DNA of 64,000 bases from contig JAHBYW010000001.1 in the NCBI GenBank assembly GCA_019635755.1, forward strand, positions 558,001 to 622,000, given 5' to 3'. The DNA comes from Rhizobiaceae bacterium (lineage in GTDB: Bacteria; Pseudomonadota; Alphaproteobacteria; Rhizobiales; Rhizobiaceae). A program made the position numbers and the translations under genes. The notes below the pieces were generated by a model. It saw only the letters and a program-made list of their open reading frames with translations, did no database searches and was not told the DNA's origin. Of the stretch, positions 9,324 to 16,439 are shown piece by piece. The stretch's first letter is position 1. Every line of letters begins with the position of its first letter.

Positions 9324-10675
9324 ACGACGTCGGCGTCATCGACAGGTTCCTTGAGACCTTCACCTCCTACATCGATTCCGGCTTCGGATTGCTGGGTGGG
9401 GAAGTCGCGTTCCTGACCACAACGCTGATCGTCATCGACATTACGCTCGCCGGCCTGTTCTGGGCTTGGGGCGCCGACGAGGACGTGCTCCAGCGTTTGA
9501 TCAGGAAGACCCTCTACATCGGCTTCTTCGCCTTCATCATCGGCAACTTCAATTCCCTGGCCAACATCGTCTTCGAGAGCTTTTCCGGGCTCGGCCTTCA
9601 GGCCGGCGGCGGCTCGCTCTCCGGTTCCGAGCTTCTTCAACCCGGTCGCGTCGCGCAGATCGGCATAGACGCCGGCAATCCTATCCTCGAGGCTGCCGGC
9701 GAGCTGATGGGCTACATCTCCTTCTTCGAGAACTTCGTGCAGATCATGGTGCTCATGATCGCCTGGGCGATCGTGCTGATCGCCTTCTTCATTCTCGCCG
9801 TCCAGATCTTCGTCACGCTCATCGAGTTCAAGCTGACCACGCTCGCCGGCTTCGTGCTCATCCCGTTCGCGCTGTTCAACAAGACCGCGTTCCTGGCGGA
9901 AAAGGTCCTCGGCAACATCGTCGCCTCCGGGGTCAAGATCCTGGTCCTGGCCGTCATCGTCGGCATCGGGTCCGGCCTGTTCGGGGAGTTCACATCGGGC
10001 TTCGCGGAGCAGCCGACGATCACCGATGCGCTCGCGCTGGTGCTCGGCGCGCTGGCGCTGATGGGTTTGTCCATCTTCGGCCCCGGCATCGCGACCGGCC
10101 TCGTCTCCGGCGCGCCGCAGCTCGGCGCGGGTGCCGCGGTCGGCACCGGCCTGGCAGCCGCTGGCCTTGGTGCGGCCGGCTATATGGGGGCGCGCGCCGG
10201 ATTGAGCGGCGCCGCAACGGCCGTAAGTGCTGGTGGCCGCATGTCGGCGTCGGCCGCACGCGGCGGCGCGCACCTCGCCGGCAGCACCTCGGCCGCCTAC
10301 GGCCTTGCCGCTTCCACGTCCGGCCAGACCGGTTTGGGAGCCGTTGCCGCCGGTATGGGAGGCGTGGCGCGTGCCGGCGGAGCCGCCGCCGTGCAGCCCG
10401 TCAGGCGGGCTATATCGCGCGCCGCTCAATCCATGTCATCGAGCTATCGCGCGGGACAGGCCGGCGCATGGTCCGTCACCGGCGGGCAATCGTCCGTTGC
10501 CAGCGAATCCGACGCTGCCACCGCCTCGCCCTCGGCGCCGCCGGCGTGGGCCGCCCGGATGAAGCGCTCCGGCACGGCGCATCATGGAGCGAGCGTCGCC
10601 GCCCATACGATCCGCTCCGGCGATTCCGGCGGCGGCTCCATGTCCGTTTCCCTCGATCAGGATGACCGCAAATGA
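9320..10675 (+). CDS. trbL: Conjugal transfer membrane protein TrbL (VirB6-like)
   Basis: Polytopic inner-membrane channel component (451 aa). Five or six hydrophobic segments lie within about residues 20-280 (for example MVLMIAWAIVLIAFFILAVQ). The C-terminal ~170 residues are a low-complexity Ala/Gly/Ser-rich cytoplasmic tail, a usual TrbL feature. The start is a GTG overlapping the preceding stop. It overlaps trbF by 4 bp. The long frames on the opposite strand here are products of the GC-rich tail, not genes. Confidence 0.93.
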   Translation: MNDVGVIDRFLETFTSYIDSGFGLLGGEVAFLTTTLIVIDITLAGLFWAWGADEDVLQRLIRKTLYIGFFAFIIGNFNSLANIVFESFSGLGLQAGGGSLSGSELLQPGRVAQIGIDAGNPILEAAGELMGYISFFENFVQIMVLMIAWAIVLIAFFILAVQIFVTLIEFKLTTLAGFVLIPFALFNKTAFLAEKVLGNIVASGVKILVLAVIVGIGSGLFGEFTSGFAEQPTITDALALVLGALALMGLSIFGPGIATGLVSGAPQLGAGAAVGTGLAAAGLGAAGYMGARAGLSGAATAVSAGGRMSASAARGGAHLAGSTSAAYGLAASTSGQTGLGAVAAGMGGVARAGGAAAVQPVRRAISRAAQSMSSSYRAGQAGAWSVTGGQSSVASESDAATASPSAPPAWAARMKRSGTAHHGASVAAHTIRSGDSGGGSMSVSLDQDDRK

Positions 10676-11361
10676 AGCTCTTCAAGAAGCCTTCCCTGCG
10701 CTACGCGCGCACGCCCGAGCCGGAGACGCCGTATCAACGTGCAGCGCAGGCCTGGGACGAGCGCATCGGCTCCGCCCGCGTGCAAGCGAGGAACTGGCGA
10801 CTGATGGCCTTCGGCTCATTGGTGTTGACCGGCGGTTTCGCGGCGGCGCTGGTGTGGCAATCCACGCGCGGGACAGTCGTGCCGTGGATTGTGCAGGTCG
10901 ACCGCTTCGGCGAGGCTCAGGCCGTGGCGCCGGCTGTCGCGGACTACCGGCCGACCGATCCGCAGATCGCATGGCATCTCGCGCGCTTTGTCGAGCAGGT
11001 CAGGAGTATTCCGGCCGATCCGATCATCGTGCGGCAGAACTGGCTGCGCGCCTATGAGTTCACCACCGATCGCGGCGCCGTCGCCCTCAATGATTATGCC
11101 CGCACCAACGAACCGTTCACGAAAGTCGGCAAGAGCCAGGTCGCCGTCGACATCTCCAGCGTCATCCGCGCTTCGCCGGACAGCTTTCGTGTTGCCTGGA
11201 CCGAGCGCCGCTACGAGAACGGCCAGCTCGCCGCGACCGAGCGCTGGACTGCAATCCTTACCGTCGTGATCGAGCGGCCGCGCACGGCCGACAGGCTGAG
11301 GGTGAATCCGCTCGGCGTCTACGTCAACGCAATCAACTGGTCGAAGGAGTTGGGGTCATGA
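10672..11361 (+). CDS. trbF: Conjugal transfer protein TrbF (VirB8 family)
   Basis: Bitopic inner-membrane assembly factor (229 aa). A short cytoplasmic N-terminus (LRYARTPEPETPYQRAAQAWDERIG, given in two parts: LRYARTPEPETPYQ and RAAQAWDERIG) is followed by one membrane segment (about residues 45-65) and a periplasmic VirB8-like domain. PWIVQVDRFGEAQAV is a recognisable family motif just after the membrane segment. It overlaps trbL and trbG by 4 bp each. Confidence 0.93.
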   Translation: MKLFKKPSLRYARTPEPETPYQRAAQAWDERIGSARVQARNWRLMAFGSLVLTGGFAAALVWQSTRGTVVPWIVQVDRFGEAQAVAPAVADYRPTDPQIAWHLARFVEQVRSIPADPIIVRQNWLRAYEFTTDRGAVALNDYARTNEPFTKVGKSQVAVDISSVIRASPDSFRVAWTERRYENGQLAATERWTAILTVVIERPRTADRLRVNPLGVYVNAINWSKELGS

Positions 11362-12422
11362 ATGGCGCCAGAAATGAGATCGCGGGCGGGGAGAAGTCAC
11401 GTCGCTTGTTCCCGTTGCTCATCGCCTTTTCTGCGGCGACCGCGCTTGCGGGCTGCGCAAAGAAGTACATTCCACCTGAGATAGACTATGACGACGCGAC
11501 GCCAGCCGTTCTCTCCGCTGATCCTCCCAGCCCGGTGCGCGTGGTGGAGACGCCGAAGCCGTTGCCGCTGCCTGGCCAGTTGAAGCCGGTCGCTACGGAC
11601 AAGGAGAAGCCGGAACCGACAGACCCGAAGGCCCGCATCACCAGTGCCAACGAGGCGGCGCGTATGCAGCCTGTCCGCGACGGTTTCATCAACGCCGTGC
11701 AGGTCTATCCCTTCTCGCCCGGCGCGCTCTATCAGGTCTATGCTGCGCCCGGCCAGGTGACCGACATCGCCCTTCAGCCTGGTGAGCAACTCGTCGGCTC
11801 CGGCCCGGTCGCCGCTGGCGACACAGTGCGCTGGATCATCGGCGACACCGAGAGCGGCGCCGGCGAACGCAGGCAGGTGCACATCCTGGTGAAGCCGACG
11901 CGGCCTGATCTCCAGACCAACGTCGTCATCAACACCGATCGCCGCACCTACCATCTGGAGCTGCGCTCCACGCCTTCGACCTATATGGCCTCCGTGTCAT
12001 GGACCTATCCGCAGGATCAGTTGATCGCGCTCCGCCGGCAGAATCTTCGCGCGGCCGAAGCTCAGCCGGTCGCGGCCGGCATCGACATCTCGAAGCTGAA
12101 CTTCAGATATCGCGTCGAGGGCGACGCCGCACCCTGGCGGCCGCTGCGCGCCTTCGACGACGGATCGAAGGTCTACATTGAGTTCCCGTCGGGAATCGCG
12201 CAGGGCGAGATGCCGCCGCTCTTCGTAATCGGCCCATCCGGCAAGTCCGAGCTGGTCAACTATCGCGCCCGGCAGAATTACTATGTCGTCGACCGGCTGT
12301 TCGCGGCTGCGGAGCTGCGCCTCGGCGACAAGGATTCCGAGCGCCGCGTTCGCATCGTTCGAACGGACGGCAGGAACACGACGCGAAGGACGGTCTTGTT
12401 CTCCGGGAGAGACAACCGATGA
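11358..12422 (+). CDS. trbG: Conjugal transfer protein TrbG (VirB9 family)
   Basis: Periplasmic/outer-membrane core component of the secretion channel. It has 354 residues and a signal peptide ending in a lipobox (LAGC, Cys33), so it is probably a lipoprotein. A Pro-rich linker (about 40-90) precedes the VirB9 domain. The motifs VYPFSPGALYQVYAAPGQVT and TDRRTYHLELRSTPSTYMAS are typical of TrbG. It is translationally coupled to trbF and trbI by 4-bp overlaps. Confidence 0.94.
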   Translation: MNGARNEIAGGEKSRRLFPLLIAFSAATALAGCAKKYIPPEIDYDDATPAVLSADPPSPVRVVETPKPLPLPGQLKPVATDKEKPEPTDPKARITSANEAARMQPVRDGFINAVQVYPFSPGALYQVYAAPGQVTDIALQPGEQLVGSGPVAAGDTVRWIIGDTESGAGERRQVHILVKPTRPDLQTNVVINTDRRTYHLELRSTPSTYMASVSWTYPQDQLIALRRQNLRAAEAQPVAAGIDISKLNFRYRVEGDAAPWRPLRAFDDGSKVYIEFPSGIAQGEMPPLFVIGPSGKSELVNYRARQNYYVVDRLFAAAELRLGDKDSERRVRIVRTDGRNTTRRTVLFSGRDNR

Positions 12423-13639
12423 CCGACGTGACCAACACGCCGTCTGAAGACATTCGCGCCGACCTGCGCCTGCGGCCCGAGCCGACGCGTGTGACGCGTC
12501 TCTCACGCAAGGTTCTGATCGGTCTCGGCGGCGTCAGCGCCGTTGCCGTGCTGGGCGCGCTGCTCTGGGCTCTGGACACCAGTCGCCGTGGAAATCAGCA
12601 GTCCTCCGAGCTTTACACAACCGATAATCGCACGACTGCCGACGGGCTTCAGAACCTGCCACGCGACTACACAGGTCTGCCGAGGGAGGTTCCGGAACTG
12701 GGGCCGCCGCTGCCGGGGGACCTCGGTCGACCAATCCGCCGCGCGCAGGAGCGCGGCCAGCCGGTGCCTCCGCCTGACATCCGCACGCCCCGCGCCGATC
12801 CCGAGGAGCAGCGCCGCATTGCTGAGATCGAGGCCGCCCGGATCGCCAAGCTGTTCACCGACAGCCGGGGCGAACGAGCGGCCGAGGGTCAGGCTGTCGC
12901 GACTAGAACGGCTGGCGAAGATCCGTCGACCGGCCTGGCAGGGTCGCAAGGGACACCGCCCGTCGACGAAGGATCGGCGCAGAACATGCAGGATCGCAAG
13001 CTCGCTTTCGTCAACGCCGAGGCCGACCGACGCACGGTCAGTCCCGATCGCGTGCAGGACAAGGCGTCGCCGTATGTCGTACAGGCCGGCACGATCATTC
13101 CCGCCGCGCTGATCACCGGAATCAACTCCGATCTCCCGGGCCAGATCACGGCGCAAGTGACTGAGCACGTCTATGACAGCCCGACAGGAACGCATCTCCT
13201 CATTCCCCAAGGCGCGCGGCTGATCGGCCAGTACGACAGCCAGGTTGCCTTCGGTCAACGCCGCGTGCTGCTCGTCTGGAACCGCGTCGTCATGCCTGAC
13301 GGGACTTCCATCGTGCTGGAGCGACTTCCGGGCACCGACACGGAAGGCTTCTCCGGCCTCGAGGACAAGGTCGACCATCACTGGGGTCAACTGTTCCGCG
13401 CCGCCGCACTCTCCACGCTGCTTGGCATCGGCACGCAGCTCTCGATCGACGAGGAGAGCGAGGTCGCCCGCGCCATCCGCGAGAGCGCGCAGGATTCCGT
13501 CTCCGATATCGGCCAACAGATCGTGCGGCGCCAACTCAATATCCAGCCAACGTTGACCGTGCGGCCGGGCTTCCCAATCCGCATCATCGTCAATCGAGAC
13601 TTGGCGATGCAGCCCTACGGGACAACAAAGGAACCGTAG
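12419..13639 (+). CDS. trbI: Conjugal transfer protein TrbI (VirB10 family)
   Basis: Spans the inner membrane and reaches the outer-membrane core. The 406-residue protein has a cytoplasmic N-terminus, one membrane segment (VLIGLGGVSAVAVLGALLWA, about residues 29-50), a Pro-rich periplasmic linker and a C-terminal VirB10 beta-barrel domain. Family signatures are YVVQAGTIIPAALITGINSD, HLLIPQGARLIGQYDS and DKVDHHWGQLFRAAALST. The stop overlaps the GTG of the next gene. Confidence 0.95.
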   Translation: MTDVTNTPSEDIRADLRLRPEPTRVTRLSRKVLIGLGGVSAVAVLGALLWALDTSRRGNQQSSELYTTDNRTTADGLQNLPRDYTGLPREVPELGPPLPGDLGRPIRRAQERGQPVPPPDIRTPRADPEEQRRIAEIEAARIAKLFTDSRGERAAEGQAVATRTAGEDPSTGLAGSQGTPPVDEGSAQNMQDRKLAFVNAEADRRTVSPDRVQDKASPYVVQAGTIIPAALITGINSDLPGQITAQVTEHVYDSPTGTHLLIPQGARLIGQYDSQVAFGQRRVLLVWNRVVMPDGTSIVLERLPGTDTEGFSGLEDKVDHHWGQLFRAAALSTLLGIGTQLSIDEESEVARAIRESAQDSVSDIGQQIVRRQLNIQPTLTVRPGFPIRIIVNRDLAMQPYGTTKEP

Positions 13640-13869
13640 TGACGAAGCTCAAGCTCAGTGCCATTCCCGACGACCGGCCGGTTAAGATCACCATCGAGTT
13701 GCCGGCCGCGCTCCATCGCGATCTGGTCGCCTATGCCGAGATCCTCGCCCGCACCACTGGCGAGACAGCGCCGCCCGATCCAGGCAAGCTCGTTGTGCCT
13801 ATGCTCCAGCGTTTCATTGCGACCGACAGGGCGTTCGCCAAGGCGCGGAAACAGCAGAAGGTCGACTAG
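13639..13869 (+). CDS. DUF2274 protein at the end of the trb operon
   Basis: A 76-residue protein that belongs to DUF2274, a family found almost only as the last gene of trb operons in alphaproteobacterial ICEs. The core is KLKLSAIPDDRPVKITIELP followed by LHRDLVAYAEILAR. This could be a beta-strand plus helix fold like a ribbon-helix-helix protein, suggesting DNA binding, but no function is established. The GTG start overlaps the trbI stop. It converges with the LysR gene 29 bp further on. Confidence 0.8.
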   Translation: MTKLKLSAIPDDRPVKITIELPAALHRDLVAYAEILARTTGETAPPDPGKLVVPMLQRFIATDRAFAKARKQQKVD

Positions 13870-13898
13870 CGGCACCTGCAATCTTGCGCGGTTTTCAG

Positions 13899-14792
13899 TC
13901 AATCTTGCGGATATGTCTCCCGCAGGAAGGCGACAAACGCCCCAGCCACCAGATTCGCGTTATCCGATCGCCAGTGAGCATCATAGCGCAGGCGGACCGA
14001 CCTGTTCTTGTTCGTGAGTACGGACGATACGACGCCTTCGATCAGGCTCGCGACGTCGCTTTCGGGAAGCAGCGTGACGCCAATCCCTTTCCGGACGAGA
14101 TTGAGCAGGCTCAACCGGCTCACGTCATGTCGGACGATGGAGGGAAGGACCGCATCAGTCCCGATTTCACGCAGTGTTCCAAACTCCATCGACTGCGAGT
14201 TGATTAGGGTCGTCTCCTGGAAGAGGTCAGCCAGTTCGACTTTCTTCCGGCCGGCCAAGGGATGCTCCGCCGCCATCGCCACGACAATGCGGTCGCGCCA
14301 AAGAGGCAAGGTTTCGCCGGCGCCTCGCGGATCGAATCCATGCGCGATCACCACATCGATTGTGCGGCTGCTGAGCCCGGAATGCAGGTCCGCGCGCGAA
14401 GCCTCGGTGAACCGGACGTCCACATCCGGTCTGTCTCGAACGAACGCCACGACGGCGTCGACATAGCCGCCGGCCGGCAAAGGTGCGTCGATCCCAATCA
14501 TCAATTGGCCTGCCTCACCGCGCCCGGTTGCGCCGACACTGGAGATCATGCCGTCCAGGTCGGTGAGCACCCGCCGAAGATTGGCCAGGAAGCGCTTGCC
14601 GACGGCTGTCGGGCGTACCCCTCCAGGATGGCGATCGAACAAGGTGACGCCAAGCGTCGACTCAAGGTCACGAACACGGCGGCTCAGCGCGGTGTGGTGC
14701 ATGTTCAGCCGTGTCGATGCCGCGAGGAAGCTGCCTTCCTCGGCGATCACGAGCACGCATTGAAGCGTGAGAAGACGGATGGATCGTCGCAT
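13899..14792 (-). CDS. LysR-family regulator of the transfer region
   Basis: LysR-type transcription factor: an N-terminal winged helix-turn-helix (LTLQCVLVIAEEGSFLAAST, then HHTALSRRVRDLESTLGVTLFDR) and a periplasmic-binding-protein-like effector domain. The start is placed at MRRSIRLL (14792); the frame stays open to 14843. A LysR gene facing the end of trb is common in these ICEs and is thought to control transfer. It lies on the same strand downstream of luxI with a gap under 75 bp, so it may be co-transcribed with luxI from the lux-box promoter and thus be under quorum control. The ligand is unknown. Confidence 0.85.
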   Translation of the reverse strand: MRRSIRLLTLQCVLVIAEEGSFLAASTRLNMHHTALSRRVRDLESTLGVTLFDRHPGGVRPTAVGKRFLANLRRVLTDLDGMISSVGATGRGEAGQLMIGIDAPLPAGGYVDAVVAFVRDRPDVDVRFTEASRADLHSGLSSRTIDVVIAHGFDPRGAGETLPLWRDRIVVAMAAEHPLAGRKKVELADLFQETTLINSQSMEFGTLREIGTDAVLPSIVRHDVSRLSLLNLVRKGIGVTLLPESDVASLIEGVVSSVLTNKNRSVRLRYDAHWRSDNANLVAGAFVAFLRETYPQD

Positions 14793-14864
14793 CGTCCGTC
14801 GCTCCTTCTCCCGGCTCGGCCGCTGTGTGTCTAAAAGGGACAACAGTGACCGAAGCAGGAAGAC

Positions 14865-15509
14865 CTAACGACCCGGCCGACTGTTCGGACGAGGGTCGCG
14901 CAACGCTGACGCCGCGACAACCTCGGAGGAAACCGCGCGGGTTTCGCGAAGCCGGTCCAAGGTGCGCTCGTCAAACTTTGCCGTGACCGCTACCGTCTCC
15001 TCGCCGTTGATCATATGCGGCACTCCAAGCGGTGTTACGCGGAAATGGAACTGCACGAGACGCAGGAGCCACAGCGGGTTCATCTCGATGACGATCGTGT
15101 CGACACCAGTATCGAGGCCCCATTCGACGATGCCTGAAAGCAACGCGTTCGCGACCGGGCTCAGCATCCGGCCCCGCTCACGATGTGCATGCTCGACGCA
15201 ATATCGCGTCCATTCCCAGATATTCGGTCCGGCAGGGCGCAGCCCCTCGCAAAGCTCGGGCATCACTTCCGAAAGCAGGTGTGGTCGTTTGGTGGGCAAC
15301 ATGCGCTGATAGCCGATCACCCGTCCGTGCTCGATATAGAGCATGTGGACTGCATACTCGTCATCAAAGCGGTCGGTTTCTCGACGGTCGGCGCGCTGGA
15401 GGTCGCTCCACCCCTTCTCTTCGACAAAAACACGATGGCGAAGCTGGAAGGCTTCATCCAACATCGCGCTGTGGCGGTCCTTGGTCTGAGACGTAACGAC
15501 CTGAAGCAT
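14865..15509 (-). CDS. Acyl-homoserine-lactone synthase (LuxI/TraI family)
   Basis: Makes the N-acyl-homoserine lactone signal from an acyl donor and S-adenosylmethionine. The 214-residue sequence retains the family's invariant residues: R24, F28 and W34 (RHRVFVEEKGW), D46 and D49, R69, and E99/R102 in IWEWTRY. The start is supported by GGAGAAGAG 5-8 bp upstream. It resembles TraI synthases of mesorhizobial ICEs. It lies downstream of luxR on the same strand with a 77-bp gap that holds a lux-box-like palindrome. The acyl chain cannot be predicted. Confidence 0.92.
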   Translation of the reverse strand: MLQVVTSQTKDRHSAMLDEAFQLRHRVFVEEKGWSDLQRADRRETDRFDDEYAVHMLYIEHGRVIGYQRMLPTKRPHLLSEVMPELCEGLRPAGPNIWEWTRYCVEHAHRERGRMLSPVANALLSGIVEWGLDTGVDTIVIEMNPLWLLRLVQFHFRVTPLGVPHMINGEETVAVTAKFDERTLDRLRETRAVSSEVVAASALRDPRPNSRPGR

Positions 15510-15566
15510 CGGTTCTCTTCTCCATGTTGGGATCGACCGATACTGAAGGAGTTCACACGCTCAGGG

Positions 15567-15586
15567 CATTACGGGAATCCGTAGTG
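15567..15586 (-). promoter_or_regulatory. lux-box/tra-box-like operator upstream of luxI
   Basis: A 20-bp imperfect palindrome: CA-N-TACGG-N4-CCGTA-N-TG, matching its own reverse complement at 14 of 20 positions including both pentamers. It lies exactly between the luxR stop codon (15587) and luxI, 58-77 bp upstream of the luxI ATG, where a LuxR-type protein would activate. Size and symmetry fit lux boxes of the LuxR/TraR family. Confidence 0.7.
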
Positions 15587-16354
15587 TTATGAGAGCAGTC
15601 GGAGGCGAAAGGCCTCTGCGACCGCGTGCAAAGTGTTGCTGGCCCCAAGTTTCTCGCGGATTGCACGAAGATGCATGTCGGCTGTATGTCCGCTGATGCA
15701 GAGTCGTTCGGCAATTTCATCAACTTTGAGCCCCTCTGCGGCCCAACGGAGTACATCAAGCTGCCTGGGTGACAATCGAATGACCTTCTCTTGATGCCTG
15801 GGGTCGGAAAGCATGATCGCGTTTCCAAATGCGAATGCAGTCGTAAGCTGCAGCAAAGCTCTATCGCGAGTGTCAGCTTCTATTTTCTGTCCAGCAATTG
15901 AAAAGCCGACCGGTCGACCTCCGATGGCTGAGAACGCAAAGGTGAGACCCTGCCTGAGGTGAAATTCGCCCGCCTCGTCCATGACGCGCCGATTGCTCGC
16001 ATCGAGTCTGTACAATTCGCCAACTTCACTCCACAGGAAGGGTGCCGCTCCCCTCTTTACCAGCTGTATTGTGGGGTCGCGGTGTAGATAGCCGCATGAA
16101 AAATAGCGCGCGGACCATTCTTGGGGCCATGCGTCGAGTATGACGTGTCCAAGCTGCTCGTGGTGGGCCGAGCCCGGCTGAGGGATTACGCCGGCAAGGA
16201 GACGCGTGGCGCCATATCGTTTGATGTGCCCGAGTACACATGTGCACAAGCGATCCACGGTTTTACACTGCCGAATCTCCTCAAGCAGATCAGCGGTATC
16301 GTCAAGTCGAACTCGCCACTGCTTGTTTTTTTTGCTGCGCGTGTATGAGACCAT
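15587..16354 (-). CDS. LuxR/TraR-family quorum-sensing regulator
   Basis: 255 residues. The N-terminal autoinducer-binding domain keeps the ligand-pocket pattern: W80 and Y84 (EWSARYF), D93-P94 (HRDPTI) and W108 (PFLWSE). The C-terminal LuxR helix-turn-helix (about residues 193-250) begins LSPRQLDVLRWAAEG and contains VDEIAERLCISGHTADMHLR. It should bind the signal made by the adjacent synthase and act at the palindrome before luxI. Neighbours suggest it controls conjugation. It lies 85 bp downstream of the AceE-like gene on the same strand, with no convincing terminator between them. Confidence 0.92.
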   Translation of the reverse strand: MVSYTRSKKNKQWRVRLDDTADLLEEIRQCKTVDRLCTCVLGHIKRYGATRLLAGVIPQPGSAHHEQLGHVILDAWPQEWSARYFSCGYLHRDPTIQLVKRGAAPFLWSEVGELYRLDASNRRVMDEAGEFHLRQGLTFAFSAIGGRPVGFSIAGQKIEADTRDRALLQLTTAFAFGNAIMLSDPRHQEKVIRLSPRQLDVLRWAAEGLKVDEIAERLCISGHTADMHLRAIREKLGASNTLHAVAEAFRLRLLS

Positions 16355-16439
16355 CCTCGGTCTTCCTAGCTGTGCACGCTGCTAACAAGACTTGGCCCCT
16401 TCAAGATCTCGCTATTTTTGTGTTTTCCGTTCGTGCCGA

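Noticed and set aside
9260-10429. A 389-codon - strand frame opposite trbL
   Set aside because: Low-complexity Gly/Asp/Arg-rich translation mirroring the Ala/Gly-rich TrbL tail; no motif or ribosome site.
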